Assembly: GCF_910594005.1 (NCBI RefSeq)
Contig: NC_057831.1
Coordinates: 38,708,001 to 38,772,000 of the forward strand
Source of the DNA: Cervus elaphus
Taxonomy: Eukaryota; Chordata; Mammalia; Artiodactyla; Cervidae
Reading direction: 5' to 3'
Length of the DNA: 64,000 bases
The translations under genes and the position numbers were made by a program. Position 1 is the first letter of the stretch. Each line of letters opens with the position of its first letter. The notes beneath the pieces were generated by a model. It was not told the DNA's origin. It saw only the letters and a list, made by a program, of their open reading frames with translations, and did no database searches. Below are positions 23,527 to 34,451 of this stretch, one piece after another.

Positions 23527-23851
23527 AACATTTGGTTACATCTCTGAGCCTATAAGTCAGGCCGTGCCACGTCTCTGATCAGAAGAACCCTGATGTTCTT
23601 GGTACAAATAGAGCTGCCAATGGGCCTCACTTTGACCTTTGGTTTTTGAAGAAGGGAGTCATGGTCTGGAAGACTGTCATGGGAGTCATCGACTTTGACT
23701 TCCAGAGAGCCAAGATTGCAATTAGGGAGGCCTGGACATTTGGTACTGAGTTTGGCAAAGCAGAAATCCCTCTGCCAATAGGGAATAGCTCTCCTGAAGG
23801 TGTTAGCCCTCTGTTGCTTGCCAAGATTCTTTAAGCAGCAGATACTGTAAG
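23527..23851 (+). other. Exon-like segment with an open frame, unassigned
   Basis: A strong acceptor (ctcttctctttccag, AG at 23525-23526) precedes it and a fair donor (AAG|GTAAAA at 23852) follows. One plus frame is open from 23556 to the stop at 23832-23834, about 92 codons without an in-frame stop, but a TAA at 23553 blocks reading from the acceptor. An antisense frame is also open over part of it. No domain or repeat family is recognised. It could be a lncRNA exon, a retrocopy scrap or chance. Confidence 0.3.
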
Positions 23852-24328
23852 GTAAAATAGCCCGTCAGGTTATTCTGGTAATTCAATATTAGGTACAGAC
23901 CTGGTAATCCATTTCTAGGCTTGTTTTATTGAGACAAGCTTGTTTTATGAGAGAGACACACTTTCTAATATTTCTGTGGCTTGATTTAAAGCTCATGTTT
24001 GTTAATCTCTCAGCTAGACTCAATCAGACACAATAATCTGGCTGATTAAATACAAGGTCAAGCACTATATATTACTTTAAATTGAGTCTCTCTGAGTTCC
24101 CAAGAATTCCACACATAGCTGCAGAAACCATCTTTGGCAATTACATAGTACCTCATAAAGGGAAACCTTATTAGGTTAGGATATTTAATACATATTTATT
24201 GATGCACTTCTGTAGAGAAGTACCCTCATCTACCACAGATGAGCGACATAGGACATTTCCATTGGATAAATTATTTGCTTCAGGGGATATTTCCACTACA
24301 GATCAGGAGAGCCTCCATCCTCTTATGA
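23852..24328. other. No recognised feature
   Basis: AT-rich sequence. A local near-duplicate occurs at 23931-23950, where 'gacaagcttgttttatgaga' follows 'ggcttgttttattgagacaa'. Confidence 0.5.
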
Positions 24329-24538
24329 GTGTGTGTTAGTTGGTCAGTCATCTCCTACTCTTTGCCATTCCCTGGTCTGTGGCCCACCAATCTCTGCTGT
24401 CCATGGAACTCTCCAGGCAAGAATACTGGAGTGGGCTGCCATTCCCTTCTCCAGAGGATCTGTCCAACCCAGGGATTGACCCTGGGTTTCCTGCACTGCA
24501 GGCAGATTCTTTACTGTCTGAGCCACCAGGGAAGTCCC
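24329..24538 (-). mobile_element. Bov-tA SINE, antisense
   Basis: Full length, from the degraded 3' end (gtgtgtgttagttggtcagt) through 'caagaatactggagtgggct' to the head 'ctgagccaccagggaagtcc'. Confidence 0.93.
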
Positions 24539-24732
24539 ACCTCCCTCCTTGTCAGGCCATAAATTAGTTAGTACTTCCTTATAAAATGCAGTGAGGAAAA
24601 GGTTTAAGTCAGATGGTAGATAAAAGTTTTCTTAAAAAACACACTTGATTTGTCCTCTGTTTGGTAAAGATGAGATTTTTATCCATACCAGTTTCTCCTG
24701 CTGAGATCGCCTTTCAGAATTGCTTAAATAAT

Positions 24733-25195
24733 ACTGTGGGTTGAGTCATATCCCACAAAGAGTCGGACACGACTGAGCGACTCAACAGCCAAAAGACATG
24801 TTGAAGTCTTAACCTCCAGATATTCACAGTGCGACTTTATTGGAAAACAGGGCTTCCACAGTTGTGGTTAATTAAGATGAGGTCACTCTAGAGTAGGGTG
24901 GGCCCTAATCCAAGACGACTGTTGTACTTATAGGAGGAGGAGGAGGAAGAAAATCATGTAAAGGCAGAGGCAGAGATTGAAACGGAGTGTTTACAAGCCA
25001 AGGATGTGAAGCATTGCCAGCCTTCACCAGAAACCAGGAAAAAAGTATGAAATAGTGTCACTCAGAACCCTCAGATGGAATCAGCCTTCCTGGCACCTTG
25101 ATTTGGAGCTTATATCCTCTAGATTTGTCAGACAGTGTATTTGTGTTGTTTTGAGGCACATAGTTTATGGTACTTGGTCATGGAACTCTAAGAAA
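24733..25195 (+). mobile_element. MaLR LTR (MLT1/MST group), nearly complete
   Basis: Ordered words match a MaLR-type solo LTR: 'agacatgttgaagtcttaac', 'ttaagatgaggtcactctag', 'gggtgggccctaatccaaga', 'ttacaagccaaggatgtgaa', 'caccttgatttggagcttat'. The end reads 'gtttatggtacttggtcatg'. No internal retroviral genes are attached. Confidence 0.75.
24756..24790 (+). mobile_element. Tiny Bov 3'-tail insertion inside the LTR
   Basis: About 35 bases, including 'gagtcggacacgactgagcg', are the last part of the Bov-A/Bov-tA/BovB 3' end. They sit between MaLR text 'gagtcatatcccac' and 'aaaagacatgttgaag', with no SINE body. The match to the Bov 3' end is essentially perfect. Confidence 0.75.
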
Positions 25196-26680
25196 TAAAG
25201 ATAAATGGTCTAAGTGGAACTGAAGACTCCGTTCCTCCACAATCCCCAACTTGGGAAGGTGATCTTGAGCTACAAGAATATGTCTGGTCTCTGTTTTGCC
25301 TGACATGAACTATTCCTTCCCTTTTCTATAAGATGTAGGGTGAATATCTAATTAAAATTTCCTCTTACACATTTGGGGCACTGAAAGATGGACTTCTATT
25401 CTTACACAGAAATGTTAAAAAAAGAAAGTGCTCAAAAATTCTCATGATGTCATATAAGGTATAATGGCTGTAGCATATCTTTTATTGATTATAATTTATG
25501 TGAATTAGCTTCTGAGTCTGTTGATACTATAGGTCTTCTCAATCATGCTGTCCTCATGACAACTTATGAAGACGATGTGTTCATAGGTGCAGGAAGAGCA
25601 ATCCCATGACAAGTGGCCAGGGCCTTAGCCTCCCAGGTGGGTTTGTCTTAGGGTCTGTAACACATTCTCAATCTTCCTACCAATTGAGAGCAGATGGGCC
25701 CCAAATTTTAGAAGGCTTAGAGAAACCCTTGTATTTGACCATTTTCCAAGGTAAAACTAGAGACAGTGATCTGTATTATTTTGGCTTAGTGATAGCACTG
25801 GACTTGTGAAATAATGGCAGTCAACAGACTGTCATAAAGTTCAAGGGTATGCCCATCTTTGGCACTAATACCCCAGCAACTCAGACTCCATCAATCACAC
25901 ATTTTAATTTGGGTTCTAATTTGTGGTAAATTTTGCCTTGTTATTGACTTCATCTAATTTCCACCTATACAACCCCTGTATGGTTAACTTGTTATATTTT
26001 GCTCGACAAAAATTTCCATTGCAATTTAATTTAGGTAATGGCAGTCTAAAAACTGAGATAGACCTTAATTTATTACCCAGTCTGATAATATTTGTTTATA
26101 ATGAAACACAACCATGCATTCTTCCTTAAGAACAATGTTGTCTTTCAGCCAGTGGGGTGGATTTAATAATTAAGTTCTCCAAAGCTGTGGAGAACAGAGC
26201 CCTCACACAGTACTTATGATAGCCCTGCTTGGTTCAATTAAATTGTGACACCAAATCCACTGGCCTAATGTTGAAGTGGCCCAGACTGTCCATACTGTCA
26301 GAGAAAGCTTCTGATGTAGCACCCACTTGTCCTTAGAGCAAACTCAGTTGCTATTAAAACAAAACAAAACAAAAAACAACTCACATGAACTATAAAAAGC
26401 AAGTGAAACACACTAAATCAAGCTTATTCAAATATGTTGGGTGAGAAGATCACAGGTTTGTTTCTTGCTTGGTTTTGATAGGTGAACAGTTTATCCACAA
26501 ACCAAGGGAAGTATGAGCAAAATGAGATTTCTTTCAGGACCTTAAACTGCAGGCAAGCTGACCATAAAATCATGTCACAACAGTATGAAATTATCTGCAC
26601 TATTGATAATAAATAGTGATTTTTATGAGTTTGGAAAATATTTGAGAACTATCTCCAAGAGTGTTAAATGCTATTATATC
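25196..26680. other. No recognised feature
   Basis: About 1.5 kb of AT-rich sequence. A run of CAAAA units lies at 26358-26378. Frames of 67-68 codons at 25606 and 25923 carry no recognised motif. Confidence 0.5.
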
Positions 26681-26726
26681 TGTGTATATATATGTTTGTG
26701 TGTGTGTGTGTGTGTATGTATATATT
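26681..26726. repeat. (TA)/(TG) microsatellite
   Basis: TGTGTATATATATG followed by about nine TG units and then TATGTATATAT. Confidence 0.9.
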
Positions 26727-26839
26727 CATACTTCTCTGCCTCAGTAAACAAGGCAGGCTTTGTACAGCCCTTTAAGGATTGTGTCTCTCCTTTCCCCTAA
26801 AATATTGAAGTAAATTACAAAGTGACAATCTTAAGCAAA

Positions 26840-26940
26840 CAAAAAGATACACACCTCCCAATGTCTATAGCAGCATACGGAAGCAACCTCGTCATCAACA
26901 GGTGAATAGATAAAGATGTTATATGTGTCTGTATATACTT
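26840..26940 (+). mobile_element. L1 LINE fragment (ORF2 end)
   Basis: 'aaagatacacacctcccaat', 'gtctatagcagcatacggaa' and 'gtcatcaacaggtgaataga' match the same part of L1 seen at 8500-8610. Only about 100 bases are left, cut off by the Bov-tA that follows. Confidence 0.75.
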
Positions 26941-27162
26941 GGACTTCCCAGGTGGCGCTGGTGGTAAAGAACCCTACTGCTGATGCAGGAGATGTAAGAG
27001 ATGCAGGTTCGATCCCTGGGTCGGGAAGATCCCCTGGAGAAGGGCATGGCAACCCACTCTAGTATTCTTGCCTGGAGAATCCCATGGCCAGAGGACCCCA
27101 GCAGGCTACAGTCCATATGGTCTCAAAGAGGTGGACACTACTGAAGCGAGTTAGCATGCACA
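26941..27162 (+). mobile_element. Bov-tA SINE
   Basis: Complete sense copy: head 'ggacttcccaggtggcgctg', box-B-like 'ggttcgatccctgggtcggg', body, and 3' end 'gaagcgagttagcatgcaca'. Box-B-like sequence is well kept, but it is a SINE and not a tRNA gene. Confidence 0.94.
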
Positions 27163-27169
27163 ATATAAA

Positions 27170-27266
27170 ACAGCTTCCAAAACTATGAGAAATAAATGTC
27201 TGTGGTCTAAGCCTTCCAATCTATGGTATTTTTGTTACACAGTCGACCTAGGTGACTGAGACAAAG
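27170..27266 (+). mobile_element. MaLR LTR 3' end fragment
   Basis: 'aaaactatgagaaataaatg', 'caatctatggtatttttgtt' and a final 'gactgagacaaag' match the 3' end of MST-type LTRs, including the AATAAA. Confidence 0.65.
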
Positions 27267-27439
27267 GCACATTTTTCAAAGAATGAAGGTTACAGTTGCT
27301 GGTGTTATTATTCTGATTAATGTTCTGGCTCCTGATGAGGGTTTTTGTTATTCCATCTTGCTTGCTACATTGAGGTTAGGGAAAGAGTATGCTGAGTAGT
27401 TATGTTGATGCCTTCAAGTGTCATACAATAGGAAATTTG

Positions 27440-27530
27440 ATCATCAGAAAGTATTAGTTTGAATCTGACTCTGCTGTTTTCTAGTATGTGTCCTTGGGAA
27501 AGTCAACCTCTCTGTGTTTGTTTTTTTTCT
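27440..27530 (+). mobile_element. MIR SINE core
   Basis: 'gtttgaatctgactctgctg', 'agtatgtgtccttgggaaag' and 'tcaacctctctgtg' are MIR core text. The MIR ends in a T-rich run that doubles as the pyrimidine tract of the exon-like segment next to it. Confidence 0.7.
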
Positions 27531-27536
27531 CTGCAG

Positions 27537-27618
27537 GCAGAAGTTTGCTGGAATAAAGCCTTGGTTACCTGGAATCCAAGTTCCTAGCGCTGGGTCCATT
27601 GCTTCAGTTCTGACTGAG
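27537..27618 (+). other. Candidate 82-bp exon with consensus splice sites
   Basis: The acceptor is a pyrimidine-rich run ending TTTCTCTGCAG at 27536, and the donor GAG|GTAAGT at 27619 is the full consensus. Of three frames only one is open throughout: starting at 27538 it gives 27 codons with no stop. The upstream pyrimidine tract comes from a MIR, so this could be a MIR-assisted exon. No protein family is recognised. It may be a real coding exon, a lncRNA exon or a cryptic pair of sites. Confidence 0.45.
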
Positions 27619-28779
27619 GTAAGTTATCATAACCAGAAGTAGTAGGATATAGCACTGAACTCTATTACAGGTGGGAACTATGAAAACTATCTTCTATTGC
27701 AGAAAAGGGCAGACAACAGAAAGGGTCAAAGTCAAAGGGAACCTATGTGCAATAATATTGTTCCATGGCATAGAATGCACCTTACTTTAAAACATGATAT
27801 TTATTCTCCCAAAAAGCAATGGACTATAATGGCATGGTAAAAAGAACGTTTTTTTCACATATTTTCAGTCAACCATATGATTCTCACTACTGTATAAACT
27901 GTTTCCTGTCTTCTATGCTGTACATTTCCCTGGTATCACACATACTCATCAAATCTCTGCTGCGCCTTTTTTTTTTTTCATCCTTCTGAATTTGTAGAGT
28001 TTCTTAGAGCTGGGCCTATACCTTATTCTCACTCTGTAGGAAAACTCACATACAACCACAGTTTTAATCATCACCACATGTCAAAAACTTCCAAATATAA
28101 ATCTCCAAGTCCTGACCTTTTGTTAGAGTTTCAGATCTGTGTACCCAGCTGTCTTTTTTATATCTCTAGTTAGACATCTCAAAGTCACCTCAAATTCAAC
28201 ACATCCAAAGACAAATGCTTGTTAGTCATCTGCAAACCTTTTTTGTGTGTGTCCCCCCACCCCCACCTCCGGGGTGCTTTCCTCAATCAATGATACTGCT
28301 TTCCATTAAGTTTCATAGACAAATGTTAGCGTTCACCTTGGAGGTCTTTTTCTGCATCTTGAATCCATCAAGTTCTCTGTATTTCTACCATTATTTTCCT
28401 ATCTAAGCTAATGTTAGGTCTCTGTCTATTCTTGCCCCTCTCAATCCAATTTATATTTTATAGTCAAGGTGATTATTTTAATATGTGAATATGAATAGCA
28501 ACATATGTTTTGGCTTTCGGTCTGTGGGTATGCTGATAGTAGAGGAATAAACTCTTTTTTTCACTCACCTCATCATCAAGTTTCCTGGTGCCTCCCATTG
28601 GCTGGATGCACCTGGAAGGCGGAGGGTAAAAGAGTCCATTGATAGAGTTTTTGAAGCTTTGTCTTCTAAGGTTTATAGTGGGATGGGGAAGGGTATAGGA
28701 TAGATCTGGAGGGCCACATGGAGCATGCAGTTTCCCAGCCCAACTGCTAGTCAGTTCTCGGCCTTACCTCCTGCCAAAT
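27619..28779. other. No recognised feature
   Basis: AT-rich sequence with short T and C runs (27969, 28253). No repeat or second exon-like segment was recognised. Confidence 0.5.
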
Positions 28780-29185
28780 TTCACACCATTCTTCTTCCTA
28801 ACACTCTTTGTCCTGCCTACACTGTCTTCTTCATTAAGCTACTTTAATAAGCTCCCTGATTTCCATATGCTGATCACTCTACCTAGAAAGGCCCCATTGC
28901 CCAATCTCTTTACTTAGATAACTACTTAGTTTTCATGTGTTAGCACCAACATCACTTCCACATGGCAGCCTTCCCCATATTCCCAGATTAGGTCAGTGCT
29001 CCTGTTACATGCTCCAGTAATATCATGCACCTTTATTTCATGGTACTCGTCGTAGGTTTATATTTTATATTTTTCTTGATCAATGTCCAACTCCTCTGTG
29101 AAACTGTAACTCCTCAGGATCTGAAATGATGTATGGCACATGATAGCTATTTGCACAATATTTGTGAAATTAATAAATGCACTTA
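28780..29185 (+). mobile_element. L2 LINE 3' region
   Basis: It follows sense L2 in order: 'ttccacatggcagccttccc', 'attaggtcagtgctcctgtt', 'gtatggcacatgatagctat'. The end reads 'gtgaaattaataaatgcact'. One of the longer sense L2 copies here. Confidence 0.65.
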
Positions 29186-30749
29186 CTGTTATTATCACAG
29201 TGTGTAAGTGAAAAGGAAAAGAGGAGGTTTTGAATGGATGACTCACAAATCTTTATTTCACAAATCTTTCCTTCTAAATTTCAGGAAGAAAGTGAGCACT
29301 CATTAAATATTACACATCTATCTAGAAGTTGAACTTACAACTTAATGAACGTAATACGTAGTAATGCATATATGTAGAACCTAGTTTTCAGAGGAAATGT
29401 CTAGAATTAGGTAAAGAACTTTCTTATTGCAAAAGTTGTCATAAGACATTGAAAAATCACAGTTCTGTCCGTTGGTTTAGGTTTTCTGGTAGAAAATCAA
29501 ACAAATACATAAGCTGAATGTTGCTGAGCACTTTCTAGAGCTCTTTCCTCCCACAAGATCTTATTTGGCTAAGTGTACATACTTTTGTTGCTAAAGGAAA
29601 TCAAAAGCAAAAGTGGTGACTTTTAGTCTGCATTTTAAGTGGTCTGAGGCATTTTTAGATATCAAACTGAAGAGTGCTTCCATTGAGGCTTCATGAGAAA
29701 TCTTCCCCTGGGTCTCAGAGGAAAACTGAGACTTCATGTGCTTTTTCACTGTGTGTCTTGGTAGAATGGAAAAAGCCCAGATGCAAACAAAAAAACCACT
29801 TCAAGCCTTCAGGTATTAGGCACTTAAGTTATAAGGATTCTTTTTGAGAATACCAAGTTGTGTGGAGGATTATATTAGTGAAATATAAACCTATCATCTG
29901 CCATTTGTGGTTCAAGTTCTCTCTGGGTGGGAAGTAGGCAGAATATATTCCCCTGATTATTTTAAAAGGCGTATGTAAAACATTTTGGGGCTTTCATCCA
30001 AATCCCTGAAGCTTTATACCAACAGTTTAATGGGTATTGTGGTCACCAGCTTAGTAGGTATTGGTGTGAATTAATTTTTCTTCTATACCATGTTCATACC
30101 ATTTTATACTATTCTTTTAACTTAAGGGATTAGTGAGCAGCATAATGATTAGGGGTTATTAGAAGGATACTGACACTAAACAGATAAGCTCAAGACTTTC
30201 GAGCTTGTCATCTTTAATTTTTTATTTAGTGTTTTATTTCCCAAGTTTGTGTTAGTAATTGGTCTTTCAAAACAAATCATATAAAATAAAAAGAGGTTTT
30301 TCTCTTCACTGTTGAATGAATTGAAATGTCAGATGAAAGATTAAGTTACTAGAGAACTAATACTTATCAAACAACTATATGGGTCAGCTACAGTGCTGGG
30401 CACTGCACCAGTCAGCTCTTTTAACATTAGAGATGTGTAAGAGATTATCCCAATAACAAGTGATATAAAATGGTCCTTTATACTCATGGGTCTGTTGGTC
30501 AGGTTCTGCTGATCTAGGTTGGGCTACCTGGGGCAGCCCTACTTTAAGCTGCAGTTCAGTGAAGTAGCAGGAGCAACTCTGCTTCACATGTTCTTCATCC
30601 TCCTTTGCCCAGAAACCTAGCTAAGGCATGTTCTCGTGACAATGACAGTAACAAGAGAACAAACAAACACACAAAGCCTCTGAGGACCTAGGCTCAGAAC
30701 TACTGTGTTCATCATAGTCACCCACATGTCATATGACTGAAGTCAATTA
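29186..30749. other. No recognised feature
   Basis: About 1.5 kb without clear repeats. 'cagtgctgggcactgcacca' near 30391 hints at a scrap of antisense L2. Confidence 0.45.
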
Positions 30750-30750
30750 T

Positions 30751-30973
30751 GTGTGCATGCTCAGTCACTTCAGTTGTGTCTGACTCTTTGTGGCCCTGTG
30801 GACTATAGCCCACCAGACTCCTCTGTCCATGGGATTCTCCAGGTGAGAATACTGGGGTGGGTTGCCATGATCTCCTCCAGGGGATCTTCCTCACCCAGGG
30901 ATTGAACCCCCGTCTCTTACATTTTCTGCATTGGCAGGCAGGTTCTTTACTACTAGCACCATCTGGGAAGCCC
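30751..30973 (-). mobile_element. Bov-tA SINE, antisense
   Basis: Full length: 'gtgtgcatgctcagtcactt' (3' end), 'gagaatactggggtgggttg', and head 'accatctgggaagccc'. Confidence 0.94.
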
Positions 30974-31390
30974 ATATTCATTCATATGTACATACAAAAC
31001 AGACGCAAAAATTTCAAAAAAAACAATGTTTATTCTCACCAGTCATATATTGTCTTGTCTTTGATTTCATTCCATTCTACTCTATTGGATTTCATTAAAA
31101 AAAAAAAATCTTCTGTTTATCTCAAACTGAATTGGTTTCATTATGCACTAGTAAGTCACAAACCACGGATTGAAAATATCTTAGTATGGTAAATTTTGAG
31201 TATCTGGCAAAACGTTAAGTGTGAGGGGAATTTAGAGAGAGATGGAATCACACAAACTGATAGACATTCACCACAAAGAGAAAATTAAAGTTGTTTCATC
31301 AAGGAAGGTATGCCGTAGACACTCATATACAAGTTTGATAGTGGATTAGTCCTTCTGACCTTGGTGTTTTTGGATATCAGTATAACTACT
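30974..31390. other. No recognised feature
   Basis: AT-rich sequence with A runs at 31016 and 31097-31108. Confidence 0.5.
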
Positions 31391-31421
31391 GAGTGACTGA
31401 ACTGAAACTGAGCTGAACTGA
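31391..31421 (+). mobile_element. Possible BovB/Bov 3'-tail scrap
   Basis: 'gagtgactgaactgaaactg' plus 'agctgaactga' resembles the repeated CTGAA terminus of BovB, with no body upstream. Short enough that chance or replication slippage cannot be excluded. Confidence 0.4.
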
Positions 31422-31714
31422 TGGTTACACTGTAGAGAACAGGGATACTACAGAGAGTAGTTTGGTAATAATAGTTGCATAAAGACTCTTAAAAAATAGC
31501 TGTGATTTAATTTTACTTACATGGGTTTCAGTTAATAAATGTTTTAAAGTATTTAGCATTTGTCTGTGCATCATGATATTGTCGTAGAGATCATATTACA
31601 GGCATACTTCCAGAGAATTTACAATTGACGTTTATAAAGATAACTCTAAAACTTACTATGTCTTCAATAATGGACTGAAAAAATTTTTGAACTTTTACTA
31701 CATATTGTCTTTAT

Positions 31715-31905
31715 TCCAAGTGGCTTATAAGCATCATCTCATTTAATCCAATGACAACCCTATGAGGTGATTACCATTATTCAATAATTCAAAATTAAAA
31801 ACTGAAGCTCAGAGAAGTGGGGCTTCCTTCCTAAGTCTGCACAGCTAGTACATGATGAAGTCAAGATTTGGATCCAATGCCTAAACACAAAACTCTAAGT
31901 ACATG
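31715..31905 (-). mobile_element. MIR SINE, antisense
   Basis: 'catctcatttaatccaatga', 'caaccctatgaggtgattac', 'gaagctcagagaagtggggc' and 'ctgcacagctagtacatgat' follow nearly the whole antisense MIR. Confidence 0.82.
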
Positions 31906-31934
31906 AGTTGGGAGAGGTATGAATGAAATTTCTC

Positions 31935-32080
31935 CTAGAACTTTTGGAGAGGGTGTGCCCCTGCTAACGTCTAGATTTCAGATTTCCTGCCTGAAGAACT
32001 ATGAGAAGATAAATTATCATAGTTTTAAGCTACTTACTTTGTGGCAATTTGTTATGACAAGGCTAGGAAACTAGTGGAGA
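31935..32080 (+). mobile_element. MaLR LTR 3' end
   Basis: 'gtgtgcccctgctaacgtct', 'gaactatgagaagataaatt', 'ttaagctacttactttgtgg' and 'gctaggaaactagtg' match the end of MLT1/MST-type LTRs. Confidence 0.7.
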
Positions 32081-33470
32081 CAGCTTGACAAAAAACAGGT
32101 ATATTCATATAATAATCAACATTTTCGTACAAGTTAAGTGGAAGGACAAGTATGGGATTTAGAAACAAAATATGAGGTTTAGGAAGCACAGTTTTTCAAG
32201 GAAATTTACCAAGGCCTGTATTATTGAATTATCAGGTGCAAACTGAATATTCACTGTCCAATCCAATAAGATTTTGTACATAACACTGATCAAGAGATAT
32301 GTTTCTTTGTTGAGTTAGGGCTTCATTTCACATATAATTCAATAACAGCATGACCGTTGATTCTCAAATAAGTTCTATAAGAGAGATTAATCACAGCTTT
32401 GTTTCACATGCACTTTGGCGACCAAGGAAAAATAATTACCACAGACCAAGTCATCAGTGTCATTGCTGTCAGGGCTCCAACAGAGGCAGGGGCAAGCTGA
32501 CACTGAGTCATGAGCTCAATAAATAAGACAGAAAGGCTTGACCCTGTCCCTGGCTGTGCTCAGCAGTCCAAATCCAATAACACAAACACACACAGCAAGG
32601 GGCAGACACAAGAGTACTCAAGTGGTCACATGGGATGGAGGTTCAGAATGTCAGGATCCCATGCAAGAATTGGGGCTTGAGATCATCAGATAGAATTTTT
32701 CACGCACAAAAACTGGGAATCAGAGTCTTTTGAAATCTCCTGATTTTTTAAGTATTGTCAAGTATTTCAAATTAAGTAACTCTGTACAGGTTGTATAGAG
32801 AACATTAGCAAACTCTATACGTCACTACAGACTATAGTGATTCCTCTGATTAAATAGATTTCCTTCCAGTTTAGTCTCAGGGCAGCAGGATTCATGAAAT
32901 GAACAGAGAAGGTATAAACAGGTAAGGATTTAAATCTTATTTTATCTTCAGATTGTACAGAGCTGGGTTACTAAGATTCTTTAGCCCAGTTAGCAGGGTA
33001 AATTTAAAAAACAAAGCAAAACAAAGAGCCCAAGCAATCAAAGACCAAAAAAAAAAAAAAAAAAAGAATAAAGAGAACAAAGAAATGTCCTTGGTAGCAA
33101 AGATAGAATCAAAAGGGACTAGTCTAATGGATTGGGCTTAGCATCCATGAAAGTGAGGGAGGCTGAGAAAACTTTCTTGCTCTATTCCTCTAATGCATGA
33201 GAATTTAAATAGTGAAAGTCTGAATTGCTTTTATATCCATTCATTATTATGGTTGGAGATTTTAATATTCTGCCAGAATTGTTTCTCACTAGGGTTAAAT
33301 GATGCTGAAACATAGGTAACTATTATCATTATCTGCAATATGAAAAAGGGCTGAAAAGTAGGGACTGGTTATTAAGATAAAATGTGGAAAGTTTAGCTTT
33401 TAGAGTTGTGTTGTCAGGTACAGTACTACTAGCTCCCTTTGTTTATATTCATGGTGAAGCCAGGATCTGA
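32081..33470. other. No recognised feature
   Basis: AT-rich sequence. A 19-base A run sits at 33047-33065 in an A-rich patch. No retrocopy was recognised upstream of it. Confidence 0.5.
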
Positions 33471-33667
33471 AGTAGCCACAAGCCACATGTAGCTATTGAG
33501 CACTTGGAATGTGGCTGGTAGAAAGAAATGTACTTAGTGTAAGTGGACACCAGATTGCAAAGATATATATTACCCCCCCCAAAAAAAAGAAGGTAAAAAA
33601 TATCATTAATATTTTTATGATAATTATATGTTGAAATAAAGATAATTTGCACATATGCAGTTAAATA

Positions 33668-34331
33668 GGGCTTCCCAGGTGGCACTAGTAATAGAGAATC
33701 TGCCTGACAATACAGAAGACTAAAGAGATGTGGATTCAATCCCTGCGTCAGGAGGATCCCCTGCAGTTCAGTTCAGTCCAGTTCAGTCGCTCAGTCGCTT
33801 CCGACTCTCTGCGACCCCATGAATCGCAGCACGCCAAGTCTCCCTGTCCATCACCAATTCCCAGAGTTTACTCAAACTCATGTGCATCGAGTTGGTGATG
33901 CCATCCAGCTATCTCATCCTCTGTCGTCCCCTTCTCCTCCTGCCCCCAATCCCTCCCAACATCAGGGTCTTTTCCAATGGATCAACTCTCCGCATGAGGT
34001 GGCCAAAGTATTGGAGTTTCAGTTTCAACATCAGTCCGTCCAATGAACACCCAGGACTGATCTCCTTTAGGATGGACTGGTTGGATCTTCCTGCAGTCCA
34101 AGGGACTCTCAAGAGTCTTCTCCAACACCACAGTTCAAAAGCATCAATTTTTTGGCGCTCAGCTTTCTTCACAGTCCAGCTCTCACATCCATACATGACC
34201 ACTAGAAAAACCATAGCCTGGAAGTGGCAATTCACTCCAGTATTCTTGCCTGGAAAATTCCATGGACAGAGGAGCCTGGAGGGCTACAGTCCATGGGGTC
34301 ACAAAGAGCCAATCACAACTGAACAAGCATT
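33668..34331 (+). mobile_element. Bov-tA SINE split by a BovB
   Basis: The head (gggcttcccaggtggcacta) runs to 'gtcaggaggatcccctg' at 33763. The body resumes at 34217 with 'cctggaagtggcaattcact' and ends near 34331 (cacaactgaacaagcattca). The two parts join correctly when the BovB is removed. Confidence 0.93.
33764..34216 (-). mobile_element. BovB (RTE) LINE 3' end, antisense, inside Bov-tA
   Basis: Near-consensus 3' portion of BovB. On the minus strand a 108-codon frame stays open (VVMYGCESWTVKKAERQKID through LEKTLMLGGIGGRRRRGRQR). The possible target duplication is only CCTG (33760-33763 and 34217-34220). It is the least decayed BovB 3' end in the window, with the nested position also marking it as late. 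Confidence 0.95.
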
Positions 34332-34396
34332 CAGGTACTCCCTTGTCTCCACATCTACCTCCTTCCTTAATTAGCAACTGTTTGAAAGTGCTCATT

Positions 34397-34451
34397 TAAA
34401 ACTCTGGGGTAAAAAATAAAAAATAAAAAAAAAAAAAAATAAAACTCTGGG
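34397..34451. repeat. A-rich insert with 12-bp flanking repeats
   Basis: TAAAACTCTGGG occurs at 34397-34408 and 34440-34451. Between them lie 31 bases, almost all A with two T interruptions. This is what a retro-inserted poly(A) tail with target-site duplication, but no body, would leave. Confidence 0.7.

Noticed and set aside
24733..25195. Possible provirus
   Set aside because: Only a solo LTR of the MaLR type; no internal genes or second LTR nearby.
26941..27020. tRNA-gene-like sequence (box-B-like GGTTCGATCCCTGG)
   Set aside because: It is the tRNA-Glu-derived head of Bov-tA. The same applies to all other Bov-tA heads. None folds as a complete tRNA with matching flanks.
33880..34374. 164-codon plus frame
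   Set aside because: It is the antisense of BovB ORF2 running on into Bov-tA sequence; the same text recurs in other antisense BovB copies.
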